This document shows, piece by piece, positions 7,460 to 16,280 of a DNA stretch of 64,000 nucleotides. Made by a program: the position numbers and the translations under genes. The stretch comes from Limnohabitans sp. Jir72 (GTDB lineage Bacteria > Pseudomonadota > Gammaproteobacteria > Burkholderiales > Burkholderiaceae_C), in contig NZ_NESC01000012.1 of assembly GCF_003063575.1 (NCBI RefSeq), positions 1-64,000 of the forward strand, written 5' to 3'. How positions within the stretch are numbered: the stretch's first letter is position 1; every line of letters begins with the position of its first letter. A model generated the notes under the pieces. That model was not told the origin of the DNA and searched no databases. It saw only the letters and a program-made list of their open reading frames with translations.

Positions 7460-9217
7460 TCAGGGCATGGCCGCTGTGGGCTTGAAGATGACAATGCTTT
7501 CTTCTTTGTTTTCCACACGAGGTGCTTGGGCCACTTCAGTCCAGCCGAGTTGTTTCAGTTTGGTGGACAGCAAGGACAGGTTGGTGCGATCCACAATCAG
7601 CCAACGGCAATCTGTTTGCGGCATGTGGACCGACATGAGTTGTACTTTGGCGTGAAATCGTAAGGCAGCGCCTTGCGCTCGGCTGATGCCTGCGTATTGG
7701 AGGCAATTGACAGGCCCTGTGAGTTGGGTGACTTTTTTCACCATGAGGACATAGCTGCGTGAGAAATCAAGCAAGGACAACCACAGGCTCATGACCAGCA
7801 TCCAACACAGCACAGCACCACTGGCTGGTAACACCATGCTCTTCCAGATGGCCGTCCGATGGTGGCCAATTCGCCATTTGACGAGCCAGAACCAGGCCAG
7901 TGTCGCTGTCAGCGCAAGTGAAAAAGTGGCCCATGAGAATTCAGGTGCGAATCCTGGCACCAGTCTGGCGACATTGATTGCGGGTTGGGCAGGCATGCCT
8001 GTTTGCATTGAGATCCAGACGACCCAGACGATCAGTGCACAAATGCTGAAAAACAGCAGGGTGAACCAGTCAATCCAAGCGCTCAGGCTCCTGCGCAATG
8101 TGGGTAAAGCAAAAGCAGCCAACGTTGCCACGGCGGGCAGCGAGACAAGCAAAGCGCGGTCAGACAAGCCAGTGACCCATGTCGTTCCAATGGTCACTGA
8201 GGCAAACCACAGAGGGAGTCCCAGATGCGGATAGCGCCATCCCTGCGAGAGTTGGCCGCGCCAACGCCACAAAGACCACAATGCCAAGGGCCAAGCGGGC
8301 CAAGTGAACCACATCATGAGTTTGGCCAAGATGTGCAGGTCCACCATGTGATGAGGAACAACACGCCAGCGCCACAGATCCAAGACTCCTGCAGTGGTAA
8401 TGCACAGCAGGCAAATCAGCGCCAGCAAACCCAACTCGAGCATGCTCAATCGCCGCTGACTCGGATCGGGTTGCGCGATGGCTCGAATCCATGAGCCACC
8501 AACGCCCAGCCATAACGCCAAACTGGGCGCACCCGACAAGGTCAGACCCAGCATGCCCACTGCAAAAGACAAACCGCTGTAGATGCGATGGTTGGGCAAA
8601 GTAGACAGGCCCAGAAAAAGCAAGGAGGCCAGACACAACTGACTGAGTGCAGGTGTTATTTCATGCGACAAGCGCGCTAGGCCAAGACATGCCATCAGCG
8701 CCAGTAAGCCGCCATCGGCCAGTGCGCAGGCGTAATCTTTGGGTTTGGCTTCCCCTCCAAAAGCGAAGGCAACGGGTTGCGCTGCAGGGTGACGGGCCAG
8801 CGCGTAAACAGCGTACCAAGTGGATGCAAGGGTCAGTGCCAACATGCCCATGAAAGGAACACGGGCAAAAAAATCTTCCCAGCCAGTGGGTGCAAGGCGG
8901 ATAGCGGCGGCACCCAGCCAGAAAGGCAGCAGTGCCAGACTGTCGTCCTGCTGTCCGAGCAAGGTGGGTTTGAGCCAGCTGACAGCCTCGCCCCAGGCAG
9001 GTTGGGCCAATTGAAGCATGTAGCCAAAGGCTTCTATGTCTTCGGACTTCCAAGGTGCACGACCCAAAAAACCAGGCAGTACATAAGCAGCGCACAGCAA
9101 TAGCAAGGCCAAACGTGGCAGACGGCGTACAGCATGTTGTGCAACGATGGCGGGGGTGGGCTGGTTCACAGGATCAGAAGATAGCAGGTCTGTTGCAAAA
9201 GAGGTGCCAGAGGCCAT
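7460..9217 (-). CDS. Glycosyltransferase-like polytopic membrane protein
   Basis: A 585-aa protein with about 12-13 hydrophobic segments and a C-terminal soluble domain of about 90 residues. The APWKSEDIEAFGYMLQ loop after the first membrane segment resembles the acidic first loop of GT39/ArnT-type lipid-linked sugar transferases. Its substrate is unknown and the family link is tentative. The start at 9217 avoids overlapping rpmE; an upstream in-frame ATG (9427) would run through rpmE. It lies 3 bp upstream of the MATE gene, suggesting a shared transcript. Confidence 0.65.
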   Translation of the reverse strand: MASGTSFATDLLSSDPVNQPTPAIVAQHAVRRLPRLALLLLCAAYVLPGFLGRAPWKSEDIEAFGYMLQLAQPAWGEAVSWLKPTLLGQQDDSLALLPFWLGAAAIRLAPTGWEDFFARVPFMGMLALTLASTWYAVYALARHPAAQPVAFAFGGEAKPKDYACALADGGLLALMACLGLARLSHEITPALSQLCLASLLFLGLSTLPNHRIYSGLSFAVGMLGLTLSGAPSLALWLGVGGSWIRAIAQPDPSQRRLSMLELGLLALICLLCITTAGVLDLWRWRVVPHHMVDLHILAKLMMWFTWPAWPLALWSLWRWRGQLSQGWRYPHLGLPLWFASVTIGTTWVTGLSDRALLVSLPAVATLAAFALPTLRRSLSAWIDWFTLLFFSICALIVWVVWISMQTGMPAQPAINVARLVPGFAPEFSWATFSLALTATLAWFWLVKWRIGHHRTAIWKSMVLPASGAVLCWMLVMSLWLSLLDFSRSYVLMVKKVTQLTGPVNCLQYAGISRAQGAALRFHAKVQLMSVHMPQTDCRWLIVDRTNLSLLSTKLKQLGWTEVAQAPRVENKEESIVIFKPTAAMP

Positions 9218-9240
9218 GCCAAGGCAAAAGGTTTTCCCAA

Positions 9241-9278
9241 TGCAACAAGGGCAGACCGGTTGCCCGGACTGCCCTTGC
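9241..9278 (-). terminator. Hairpin downstream of rpmE, probable terminator
   Basis: CAAGGGCAG (9246-9254) pairs with CTGCCCTTG (9269-9277), with further pairing in the loop. Only a short T-rich stretch follows on the minus strand. Confidence 0.5.
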
Positions 9279-9297
9279 GGGGAAGAAGAACAGCAGA

Positions 9298-9558
9298 TTA
9301 TTTGCCGCTGGAAATCTTGCCGAAACGGTTGCGGAATTTCTCCACGCGGCCACCCATGTTGTCCACTGACTTTTGTGTGCCAGTGTAGAAGGGGTGCGAC
9401 TCGCTGGTTGTGTCCAGCTTGTACCAAGGCAATTCGCGACCGTCTTCCATTTTGATCATCTCTTTGGTGTTAGCGCATGAACGGGTCACGAACTTGAAAC
9501 CATTGGACATGTCTTGGAAGCAAACTTCACGGTAGTTGGGGTGAATGCCGTCTTTCAT
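9298..9558 (-). CDS. rpmE2: 50S ribosomal protein L31 type B
   Basis: An 86-aa protein matching bL31 type [22 protein letters not shown] at the start, and [22 protein letters not shown] in the middle. The four zinc cysteines of the zinc-binding A form are missing (only two isolated Cys), which marks the zinc-independent B paralogue. It lies downstream of rho, the usual order in Burkholderiales. A hairpin follows at 9241-9278. Confidence 0.94.
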   Translation of the reverse strand: MKDGIHPNYREVCFQDMSNGFKFVTRSCANTKEMIKMEDGRELPWYKLDTTSESHPFYTGTQKSVDNMGGRVEKFRNRFGKISSGK

Positions 9559-9643
9559 GGGGAAATCCTTTTATTTTCGCTACGGTAGCCACACTTCAGA
9601 CCATCTGAGTGCACTTTCCGCAAAACCTATCGATTATAGGGCA

Positions 9644-10906
9644 TCAGCCGCCGCGTCGCATCATGTCGAAGAATTCGGAGTTGTTCTTCGTGGCTTTCAT
9701 GCTCTTCAAGACCATTTCCATCGCCTCGATTTCGTCCATGTTGTACATGAATTGACGCAGGATGCGGGTTTTTTGCAGCACTTCGGGCTGCAGCAGCAAC
9801 TCTTCGCGGCGGGTGCCGCTGCGGTTGAGGTTGATGGCTGGGAACACGCGTTTTTCGTACAGGCGGCGTTCCAGATGGATCTCGCAGTTGCCGGTGCCCT
9901 TGAATTCTTCAAAGATCACCTCGTCCATGCGGCTGCCAGTGTCAACCAGCGCCGTAGCGATGATGGTGAGGCTGCCGCCTTCTTCCACTTTGCGTGCGGC
10001 ACCAAAGAAGCGCTTGGGGCGTTGCAAAGCGTTGGCGTCCACACCGCCCGACAACACTTTGCCCGAGGAAGGCACCACGTTGTTGTAGGCGCGGGCCAGT
10101 CGGGTGATCGAGTCCAGCAAAATGACCACGTCTTTTTTCAGCTCGACCAGGCGCTTGGCGCGCTCAATCACCATTTCGGCCACGTGCACATGGCGGGCAG
10201 CGGGTTCGTCGAAGGTGGAGGAGATCACTTCGCCGCGTACGCTGCGCTGCATTTCGGTTACTTCTTCCGGGCGCTCGTCGACCAGCAAGACCATCAGGTG
10301 CACATCGGGGTAGTTGGCCGTGATGGCGTGCGCGATCTGCTGCATCATCACCGTCTTGCCCGACTTGGGCTGGGCCACGATCAAGGCGCGTTGGCCGCGG
10401 CCAATCGGGGCAATGATGTCGATCACGCGGCTGGTGATGTTTTCTTCACCCTTGATGTCGCGCTCCAGGCGCATCTGCTCTTTGGGGAACAGCGGCGTCA
10501 AGTTCTCGAACATGACTTTGTGTTTGTTGTTCTCGGGCAGGTCGTCGTTGACCTTGTCGAGCTTGGTCAGGGCAAAGTAACGCTCGCCGTCTTTGGGAAT
10601 GCGCACTTCGCCTTCGATCATGTCGCCGGTGTGCAAATTGAAGCGTCGTACCTGGCTGGGGCTGATGTAAATGTCGTCTGTGCTGGCCGTATAGCTGGAG
10701 TCGGGGCTGCGCAAAAAACCAAAGCCATCGGGCAGGATTTCGAGCACGCCATCGGCAAACACCTGTTCACCGCCTTTGGCGCGCTTTTTGATGATGGCAA
10801 ACATCAGTTCCTGTTTGCGCATGCGACCCGTGTTCTCGATTTCGAGCGTATCGGCTTGCTTCAGGAGTTCGGACACATGAAGTGCCTTGAGTTCATTCAA
10901 ATGCAT
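9644..10906 (-). CDS. rho: Transcription termination factor Rho
   Basis: A 420-aa protein. The N-terminal Rho domain ([15 protein letters not shown]) is followed by the RNA-binding cold-shock-like domain with [12 protein letters not shown] (residues 60-75). The RecA-type ATPase has Walker A AQPKSGKT (near 175-182), Walker [16 protein letters not shown] (near 258-275), and the Q and R loops ([23 protein letters not shown]). Rho is a hexameric helicase that ends transcription. The start at 10906 matches the family N-terminus; the longer frame from 10948 adds unrelated residues. Thioredoxin lies upstream, as in many proteobacteria. Confidence 0.97.
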   Translation of the reverse strand: MHLNELKALHVSELLKQADTLEIENTGRMRKQELMFAIIKKRAKGGEQVFADGVLEILPDGFGFLRSPDSSYTASTDDIYISPSQVRRFNLHTGDMIEGEVRIPKDGERYFALTKLDKVNDDLPENNKHKVMFENLTPLFPKEQMRLERDIKGEENITSRVIDIIAPIGRGQRALIVAQPKSGKTVMMQQIAHAITANYPDVHLMVLLVDERPEEVTEMQRSVRGEVISSTFDEPAARHVHVAEMVIERAKRLVELKKDVVILLDSITRLARAYNNVVPSSGKVLSGGVDANALQRPKRFFGAARKVEEGGSLTIIATALVDTGSRMDEVIFEEFKGTGNCEIHLERRLYEKRVFPAINLNRSGTRREELLLQPEVLQKTRILRQFMYNMDEIEAMEMVLKSMKATKNNSEFFDMMRRGG

Positions 10907-11080
10907 GGGAGTTGGCCTGTATATCAACGATCCGTTGGGGATCGTCATCAGTGAACCGGGTGGAGGTGTTCAGAACCGGAGGTCGCCCGGGGTCAGGGGC
11001 AGTAAGTACCGGTGGTCAAGGCGGATTTCCCTGTTGGGGGTGCCTTAAGGGAAATTATGACAGGTTTTTGGCCGTGCCAG

Positions 11081-11114
11081 AAAAAGAAAAACCGGGTACG
11101 AATGTCCCGGTTTT
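11081..11114 (-). terminator. Rho-independent terminator after trxA
   Basis: On the minus strand AAAACCGGG pairs with CCCGGTTTT across a 9-nt loop and is followed by a T-rich tract. It separates trxA from rho, which therefore probably has its own promoter in 10907-11080. Confidence 0.85.
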
Positions 11115-11151
11115 ATCTGCTGTCCTGCGGGTCATTCCGCCGACATCTTGA

Positions 11152-11484
11152 TCAGGCCAATTGCTGGTCGATGAAGGCGGTCAATTGCGATTTGCTCATG
11201 GCACCGACTTTGGTAGCTGCCAGTTGACCGTCTTTGAAAATCATCAAAGTGGGGATTCCACGGATGCCGAATTTGGCCGGGATGTCGCGGTTTTCGTCCA
11301 CGTTCATCTTAGTCACTTGCAGTTTACCTTCGTAGGCACCAGCCACTTCGTCCAAGATCGGGGCGATCATTTTGCAGGGGCCGCACCATTCGGCCCAGAA
11401 GTCCACCACCACCGGTTGGCTCGACTGGAGCACGTCGGCGTCAAAACTGGTGTCGGTGATGTGTTTGATCAAATCGCTGGCCAT
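11152..11484 (-). CDS. trxA: Thioredoxin 1
   Basis: A 110-aa classical thioredoxin with the active site WCGPC (residues 33-37) in the [11 protein letters not shown] context and the cis-proline GIPTLMIF loop. It reduces protein disulfides in the cytoplasm using thioredoxin reductase. The start at 11484 is preceded by AAGGAAAAGG; the upstream frame from 11556 lacks family similarity. It has its own terminator and sits just upstream of rho. Confidence 0.97.
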   Translation of the reverse strand: MASDLIKHITDTSFDADVLQSSQPVVVDFWAEWCGPCKMIAPILDEVAGAYEGKLQVTKMNVDENRDIPAKFGIRGIPTLMIFKDGQLAATKVGAMSKSQLTAFIDQQLA

Positions 11485-11588
11485 GGCCTTTTCCTTGTGA
11501 ACATTGCAGATGCGGCTAAAGTTACGGCTATTTTGACAGAATCCAGACATGCGCATCTGTCACGCGTGTGTTGCCACCCTTTGTTTTG

Positions 11589-12908
11589 ATGTCTTTGATC
11601 ACACCAACTCCCCAAGTCACGCCATCCTCCGATCTTTCAGTGGATGTCGCCATCATCGGAGGCGGGCCTGCTGGCCTGATGGCTGCCGATGTGTTGTCTC
11701 ATGCCGGGGTGTGTGTGCATCTGTTTGACGCTATGCCATCTGTGGGGCGCAAGTTTTTGCTGGCGGGGCGTGGTGGCTTGAACCTCACCCATTCCGAGGA
11801 TGCAACTTCATTTCGCCATCGCTATGGTGAAAAGGCTGCCCAAGTCGGGCGCTGGCTGGATGTCATGGATGCGCAAGCGGTCAGGGATTGGGCGCATGAT
11901 TTGGGCATCGAAACGTTCGTCGGTACGTCCGGACGTGTTTTTCCGATCGAGATGAAAGCAGCCCCGCTGCTGCGGGCCTGGCTTCACCGATTGCGGCATC
12001 CCGCCTCGGGTGTGCCTGTGCAGTTCCACATGCGCCACCGCTGGCTGGGTTGGCAGCAGGAGAGGCTGCTTTTTGATCAATCTGTGCAAGCGACGACGCT
12101 GGCCGTGCGTGCCAAAGCGACCGTATTGGCTTTGGGCGGTGCGAGCTGGCCACGTCTGGGCTCGGATGGCGCCTGGGTGCCTTTGCTGGGTGCCCGAGGT
12201 GTTGCTGTGAATGCCCTGAAACCTGCCAATTGCGGTTTTGATGTTCTTGGGCGGGGGGCGGCCGGTTGGAGCGATCACTTTCGGACGCGATTTGCAGGGC
12301 ATCCTGTGAAGTCGGTGGCGATTTTGGTGCCAGCTTGGGCTGACGACAATGCGCCAGCGCGGTTTTTACGCAAAGGCGAGTTTGTGGTGACCGAGTCCGG
12401 CATCGAGGGCAGTTTGGTGTATGCCGCATCCGCATGGATGCGTGATGATCTGCAAGACCACGGTCAAGCCCGACTGCTGATGGATTTGCTGCCGGACAAG
12501 TCTCCGGAGCAGGTCCTGTCCGCGGTCAAGTGGCCTCGGGGCAGTCGCAGCTTGTCCAGCCATCTCAAGAGTCGTCTGGGCTTGGACGGGGTCAAAATGG
12601 GCCTTTTGCACGAGCTTTGCTCCCCAGAGGTGCTCAGCCAGCCCGAAAAATTAGCCCAGCAGATCAAAGGGTTGCCTCTGCCACTCAAAGCAGCCAGACC
12701 TGTAGACGAAGCAATCAGCACAGCCGGAGGCGTGGCATTCGAGGGCTTGACGGCAAGTTTGATGGTTCAAAATTGTCCCCATGTCTATTGCGCCGGTGAG
12801 ATGCTGGACTGGGAGGCGCCCACTGGGGGCTACCTGCTGACGGCTTGCCTGGCCAGTGGAAAACATGCTGCGCACGGTATTTTGGAAAATATTTTCAAAA
12901 AAACTTGA
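11589..12908 (+). CDS. HI0933-like NAD(P)/FAD-dependent oxidoreductase (YhiN/BaiN family)
   Basis: A 439-aa flavoprotein. The FAD dinucleotide-binding motif GGGPAGLMAA lies near residues 25-34, GRKFLLAGRGGLNLTHSE near 55-72 is diagnostic of HI0933/YhiN, and the C-terminal APTGGYLLTACLASGKHAA is the second FAD contact region. The catalysed reaction is unproven for this family. The ATG at 11589 was chosen; a GTG at 11568 in frame would add seven residues. It is divergent from trxA. Confidence 0.85.
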   Translation: MSLITPTPQVTPSSDLSVDVAIIGGGPAGLMAADVLSHAGVCVHLFDAMPSVGRKFLLAGRGGLNLTHSEDATSFRHRYGEKAAQVGRWLDVMDAQAVRDWAHDLGIETFVGTSGRVFPIEMKAAPLLRAWLHRLRHPASGVPVQFHMRHRWLGWQQERLLFDQSVQATTLAVRAKATVLALGGASWPRLGSDGAWVPLLGARGVAVNALKPANCGFDVLGRGAAGWSDHFRTRFAGHPVKSVAILVPAWADDNAPARFLRKGEFVVTESGIEGSLVYAASAWMRDDLQDHGQARLLMDLLPDKSPEQVLSAVKWPRGSRSLSSHLKSRLGLDGVKMGLLHELCSPEVLSQPEKLAQQIKGLPLPLKAARPVDEAISTAGGVAFEGLTASLMVQNCPHVYCAGEMLDWEAPTGGYLLTACLASGKHAAHGILENIFKKT

Positions 12909-12982
12909 GATCGATGTATTCCAAACTGTCTTGTGCTGCGTTGAGGATGTGTGAGTAACTTCATCCAATGAACGAGGTCGAC

Positions 12983-13276
12983 ATGACTCCAGATACATCC
13001 AAGGAATACCAGTGTGCCGTTGAAGAGGCTGCCAACGCCTTCATGAAAGTGATGGCCCTGCGTGGTTTCAGTGTTCGAGACTACCCTCAAAATTTTGTGG
13101 CTCAAATGGCCCAGCAAACCCGTCTGGCCTTTGAATCCAACCGCACTGGCGCACATGCCAATGCCAATGCGTTGGTTGCCGAGTTGTTGCGCGCAGCGCC
13201 TGAGGTGCCTCGTTTGGTGAGCTCCAATAAAGTTAAATCTTTGCCATTTCCATCCTTGCGTCGCCGCATGGCCTGA
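12983..13276 (+). CDS. Small conserved-type hypothetical protein
   Basis: A 97-aa hydrophilic protein, mostly helical by composition, with a basic C-terminus ending RRRMA. No domain is recognised. The start at 12983 is preferred over ATG 12968 because GAGG lies 5 nt upstream. Codon use is like the neighbours and a strong terminator follows, both supporting a real gene. Confidence 0.6.
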   Translation: MTPDTSKEYQCAVEEAANAFMKVMALRGFSVRDYPQNFVAQMAQQTRLAFESNRTGAHANANALVAELLRAAPEVPRLVSSNKVKSLPFPSLRRRMA

Positions 13277-13314
13277 TATTTTCGAATGGTTCGCTTACAG
13301 CGGGCTGGTTTGCC

Positions 13315-13342
13315 GAGGCACCCTTTGGGTGCCTTTTTTTTG
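13315..13342 (+). terminator. Strong rho-independent terminator
   Basis: GGCACCC pairs with GGGTGCC across a 3-nt loop, followed by eight T. It ends the small gene at 12983-13276. Confidence 0.9.
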
Positions 13343-13401
13343 GGGTTAACCAGCCGTGGGTTTTCCGATTGGAATATCGGCCAAGTGGCACTGGAACCTG
13401 T

Positions 13402-13538
13402 GTGCCTGAGTTTTGATAACGCCAAATCTTTCAGGCACCAAAAATCAACACAAGTTGTCATTGAGATGACATTTATATCTGTTTAGGCACTTTTTCTGGG
13501 CGAAACCATAAAAAATCATCATCACGGGTGCCGTGATG
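13402..13538. promoter_or_regulatory. Cluster of dyads upstream of the porin (activator/operator candidates)
   Basis: Three inverted repeats lie in the 275-bp gap before the porin: GTGCCTGA/TCAGGCAC (13402-13409 and 13431-13438), TGTCAT/ATGACA (13456-13471), and CATCACGG-GTG-CCGTGATG (13520-13538). They sit upstream of a sigma-54-type promoter, where enhancer-binding activators bind. Their roles are inferred from placement. Confidence 0.45.
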
Positions 13539-13550
13539 GAGGTCATGGGT

Positions 13551-13565
13551 TGGCACATTTGTTGC
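13551..13565 (+). promoter_or_regulatory. Sigma-54 (-24/-12) promoter for the porin
   Basis: TGGCAC, five bases, then TTGC exactly matches the RpoN consensus, with 10 bp between the invariant GG and GC. Transcription would start near 13577, leaving a leader of about 40 nt before the porin ATG. Confidence 0.65.
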
Positions 13566-13617
13566 GTTGCAGCAATGGATGCAATTTGCATTCCTTTGTC
13601 ATCCACCCGGAGGTCTC

Positions 13618-14652
13618 ATGAAAACTGTGTTTCAAAAATCATTGCTCGTGTGTTTGTTCGGCAGCGTGGGCTTGTCAGCCCAAGCGGAAGGCTTTAATTT
13701 TTACGCCCTGCTTGACGGTGGTCTCGCCAGCACGTCCATCAACCATGGTGGCGGCAGCAAAACAGAATTTGTGACGGGCGGCTATGCCCCCAACTTCATG
13801 GGTATGAGCAGCGAAAAAACTTTGGGCAACGGGTTGTCGGCTGGCTTCAAACTGGAACAAGGGTTCTTGCTCAATGCCAAGGACGGCACTTACTGGTGGT
13901 TTGGCAAGGACAGTTTGTTCAACCGCCAAGCCAATTTGTACGTCAAAGGTGGCTTTGGCACCGTCACAGCCGGTACGCAAGGCAATTTGGCATTCAGCAG
14001 CGTCTTGTTGGGGGAGCCACGCGCTGGCTCCAACTATGGCAGCGCGCTGGCCTCCATTGCCATTGACGGCGGTTTGGGAACGGTTGATCAAGGCACCATT
14101 GCCTACACTTCGCCCACAGTCAATGGCTGGACGGGGGCTGCGGCTTATGTGCCTGAAACTGCCTCGGTCAAGTCGGGTGAGCGTTATTCGGTGACCTACG
14201 CGTCTAAAGACTACGCGGCTACCGTTGCGGGTTATGCCAACGACTTGGGTGCCAGCAAAGCCAAAGGTTATGTGGCGGGCGCATCCTATAAATTGGGCGC
14301 GTTGACGGTCAAAGGTTTGTTCATGAACCAAGACAATGGCAGCACATTGGCCAATTTGGAGACCTATGGTGCAGGTGGTAGCTACGCCGTCACGCCAGAG
14401 CTGACAACCGATTTTGGCCTGTACAAATCGTTTGATTCCTCCGCCAGCTACAAGACATCGACTTTTGCAGTCGGTTTGCAGTACAAATTCCTGAAGGATC
14501 TGGTGGTGTATGGCCAATATGCCAATGTCAAGAATCAGGACGTCAAGGCCGTCGCCTTTAATTTTGCAGGCCCGACTTTGCTGACCGGCTCTGTGGCGGC
14601 AGGCCAAACCGCCAGCACCGTGAACGTGGGTTTGCTGTACAGCTTTTTCTGA
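13618..14652 (+). CDS. Gram-negative trimeric porin
   Basis: A 344-aa outer-membrane porin. Residues 1-21 are a signal peptide ending SAQA. The mature chain starts EGFNFYALLDGGLAS, the typical first beta-strand of beta-proteobacterial general porins, continues with SSEKTLGNGLSAGFKLEQGF, and ends YSFF, the C-terminal aromatic needed for BAM-dependent insertion. GGAGG precedes the ATG. It forms a diffusion pore for small solutes; specificity is unknown. A sigma-54-type promoter and several dyads lie upstream, suggesting nutrient-controlled expression. Confidence 0.93.
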   Translation: MKTVFQKSLLVCLFGSVGLSAQAEGFNFYALLDGGLASTSINHGGGSKTEFVTGGYAPNFMGMSSEKTLGNGLSAGFKLEQGFLLNAKDGTYWWFGKDSLFNRQANLYVKGGFGTVTAGTQGNLAFSSVLLGEPRAGSNYGSALASIAIDGGLGTVDQGTIAYTSPTVNGWTGAAAYVPETASVKSGERYSVTYASKDYAATVAGYANDLGASKAKGYVAGASYKLGALTVKGLFMNQDNGSTLANLETYGAGGSYAVTPELTTDFGLYKSFDSSASYKTSTFAVGLQYKFLKDLVVYGQYANVKNQDVKAVAFNFAGPTLLTGSVAAGQTASTVNVGLLYSFF

Positions 14653-14670
14653 GTATTTCGCTTCAGAAAC

Positions 14671-14698
14671 AAAAATGCGCCCTGCGGGGCGCATTTTT
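14671..14698 (+). terminator. Bidirectional terminator after the porin
   Basis: AAAAATGCGCCC pairs with GGGCGCATTTTT across a 4-nt loop. It may also have terminated the original ffs transcript coming from the other side. Confidence 0.9.
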
Positions 14699-14709
14699 TA
14701 TCGGGTGTT

Positions 14710-14774
14710 AGTTGACGAGCCTTGACCCCGGCACTGGCTCCACAGTTAGGGCTGCTTGGTTCCCCACCTGACCC
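14710..14774. repeat. Left attachment repeat (orphan ffs 3' half)
   Basis: A 65-bp sequence identical to 25008-25072. Read on the minus strand it contains the SRP domain IV segment and the 3' stem of 4.5S RNA but lacks the 5' stem, so it is a remnant left by integration. Confidence 0.85.
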
Positions 14775-14823
14775 TGTAGACCATTCCACAACTTGGTCAA
14801 ACGATGCTCAACTTTATCCCCAG

Positions 14824-14844
14824 GTGCTACATTGATGTGCTACA
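14824..14844. repeat. Left arm-type site: GTGCTACA x2
   Basis: Two GTGCTACA copies with a 13-bp period, 50 bp inside the left 65-bp repeat. The same arrangement and orientation recur at 24924-24944. They are candidate integrase arm-binding sites. Confidence 0.55.
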
Positions 14845-14952
14845 AAAAATGGCAGTGTAAGCGTGTCTAAACGGCCTGGCAAGTTGATGTCGGTCCACCA
14901 TCCGTCAGGTTGAAGTACAGCCTATCTTCACAGCGTCGATCCAGTCGAATAG

Positions 14953-14986
14953 TGTCAGGATAGATTCGATATTTATTTCTTTGACA
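14953..14986. promoter_or_regulatory. 34-bp dyad overlapping the recombinase promoter, possible resolvase site
   Basis: TGTCAGGATA at the left and TTTGACA at the right form the inverted TGTC...GACA ends seen in serine-resolvase subsites. The wider arms are AGTGTCA and TGACACT. It overlaps the -35 box, so the recombinase could repress itself. Confidence 0.4.
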
Positions 14987-15009
14987 CTCTGTAAAGGTCC
15001 ATCTAAGAT
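14981..15009 (+). promoter_or_regulatory. Sigma-70 promoter of the serine recombinase
   Basis: TTGACA (14981-14986), a 17-bp spacer, and TAAGAT (15004-15009). Transcription would start near 15016, about 23 nt before the ATG. Confidence 0.7.
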
Positions 15010-15038
15010 CCTTGTTAGACAAAACGAGGTATCAAGCG

Positions 15039-15602
15039 ATGGCAAAAGGACAATTGGTCGGTTACATCCGAGTGAGCACTGAGGAGCAAAACACCGCTCG
15101 TCAGCAAGAGGCATTGGCCGACTTCAATCTTGACAAGACCTTCACCGACAAAGCCTCGGGCAAAGACACTGAGCGCCCACAACTTCAGGCAGCTCTCGCC
15201 CATCTTCGTGAGGGCGACACATTCATCATTTATTCCATGGACCGGCTGTCCCGCTCACTGACTGACCTGATCAACACGGTCAAGGGGCTGACTGCCAAAG
15301 GCGTGAAAGTTCAGTTCATCAAGGAAGCGCTGACCTTCACGGGCGACAACAATCCGATGGCCAATTTGTTGCTCGGCGTTATGGGATCACTTGCTGAGTG
15401 GGAACGAGCCGTGATCCGTGAGCGTCAGTTGGCCGGCATCGCCATCGCCAAGACAAAAGGTGCCTACAAGGGCAGAAAGCAAGCCCTGAACAGCGAAGAG
15501 CAAACCCAGCTCAAAACACTTGCCGAATCTGGTGTCAGCAAGTCATTGTTGGCCCAGCAATTCGCTGTGTCCCGTCAGACGGTCTACGCCTATCTGAAAT
15601 AA
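15039..15602 (+). CDS. Serine recombinase (resolvase/invertase family)
   Basis: A 187-aa small serine recombinase. The catalytic serine lies in GYIRVSTEEQN (residues 8-18), DRLSRSLTDL is the conserved arginine region, and residues 165-187 form a C-terminal helix-turn-helix (SKSLLAQQFAVSRQTVYAYL). Enzymes of this size resolve cointegrates or dimers or invert DNA between short sites. A 34-bp dyad upstream could be its site. The ATG at 15039 follows CGAGG; an upstream TTG (15012) lies at or before the predicted transcription start. A weak hairpin overlaps its stop codon. It is the leftmost gene of the element. Confidence 0.92.
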   Translation: MAKGQLVGYIRVSTEEQNTARQQEALADFNLDKTFTDKASGKDTERPQLQAALAHLREGDTFIIYSMDRLSRSLTDLINTVKGLTAKGVKVQFIKEALTFTGDNNPMANLLLGVMGSLAEWERAVIRERQLAGIAIAKTKGAYKGRKQALNSEEQTQLKTLAESGVSKSLLAQQFAVSRQTVYAYLK

Positions 15603-15639
15603 AAAATCAGATATTTGATTGCCGGGATAAATACCTGGC

Positions 15640-16212
15640 ATGAGAACAACCCTTCAAGATCAGATCACAGACGCTGCCGAGCAGCGCCAGCAAGCTCACA
15701 AGCAAGACCACTTCGAGTGGATGCTTGCCCATGAGCGCCTGATCACCCATGCCGTCACACTGACATTCGATCCTAAAAAGATCGATGGTTATACCGCTGC
15801 CTTCAATCGCTCACTCACTCGGAACCATCCGGAAATGATCGAGCGCTACAAGGACAGCGTGAAACTGTTTGCCAATATTCTTGACCGCTCCCTGTTCGGG
15901 AACATGAGTCAACGAAAAGGCAGTCCGTTCCTGTTTGTGCCGGTGATTGAGGGAATGAACAACGGGCAAGTCCCACACTTTCATTGCTCAGTTGGCATCC
16001 CGGAAAACCGATTTGATGTCTTTGAGCAGAAGGTGCTGGATGCTTGGCAGTGTGTGCCGTTTTCAGGCTTTGCCATAAAAGTTGTGCCATATCGTGATGA
16101 GGGATGGCTCACCTATTCAACCAAGGGAAGCAAGTTCCCCAATCGTGAATCCATCGATTGGCTGAATGTCCGTATTCCCAGAAGTCCTGACCTCATCACC
16201 ACCAAGTCCTGA
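15640..16212 (+). CDS. Putative HUH-endonuclease, rolling-circle Rep-like protein
   Basis: A 190-aa protein without an obvious named family. It carries the three ordered motifs of HUH replication initiators: HAVTLTFDP (residues 37-45, like motif 1), HFH (113-115, the metal-binding H-hydrophobic-H) and YSTK (159-162, the nicking tyrosine plus Lys of Y1 Reps). Such enzymes nick one DNA strand and stay linked through tyrosine. This suggests a role in replicating or mobilising the element. A short hairpin (GCCGGG/CCTGGC, 15621-15639) abuts the ATG and may limit translation. A dyad that could be an origin lies at 16255-16280. The assignment rests on motifs only. Confidence 0.55.
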   Translation: MRTTLQDQITDAAEQRQQAHKQDHFEWMLAHERLITHAVTLTFDPKKIDGYTAAFNRSLTRNHPEMIERYKDSVKLFANILDRSLFGNMSQRKGSPFLFVPVIEGMNNGQVPHFHCSVGIPENRFDVFEQKVLDAWQCVPFSGFAIKVVPYRDEGWLTYSTKGSKFPNRESIDWLNVRIPRSPDLITTKS

Positions 16213-16254
16213 GCCACGCTCGTCAAGGTGTAGGTCCAGCCGCTCTCTCAAGGG

Positions 16255-16280
16255 ATCGGTAATGGCCTCGCCATGCCGAT
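16255..16280. repeat. Interrupted hairpin after the Rep-like gene, origin candidate
   Basis: ATCGG-ta-ATGGC-ctc-GCCAT-g-CCGAT forms a 10-bp interrupted stem with a 3-nt loop. There is no T-tract, so it is a poor terminator. Rolling-circle origins often have such hairpins beside rep. Confidence 0.35.

Noticed and set aside
14710..14774. A tRNA or tmRNA gene as attachment site
   Set aside because: The repeat has no cloverleaf or CCA-proximal pattern; it matches SRP RNA domain IV and 3' stem instead.
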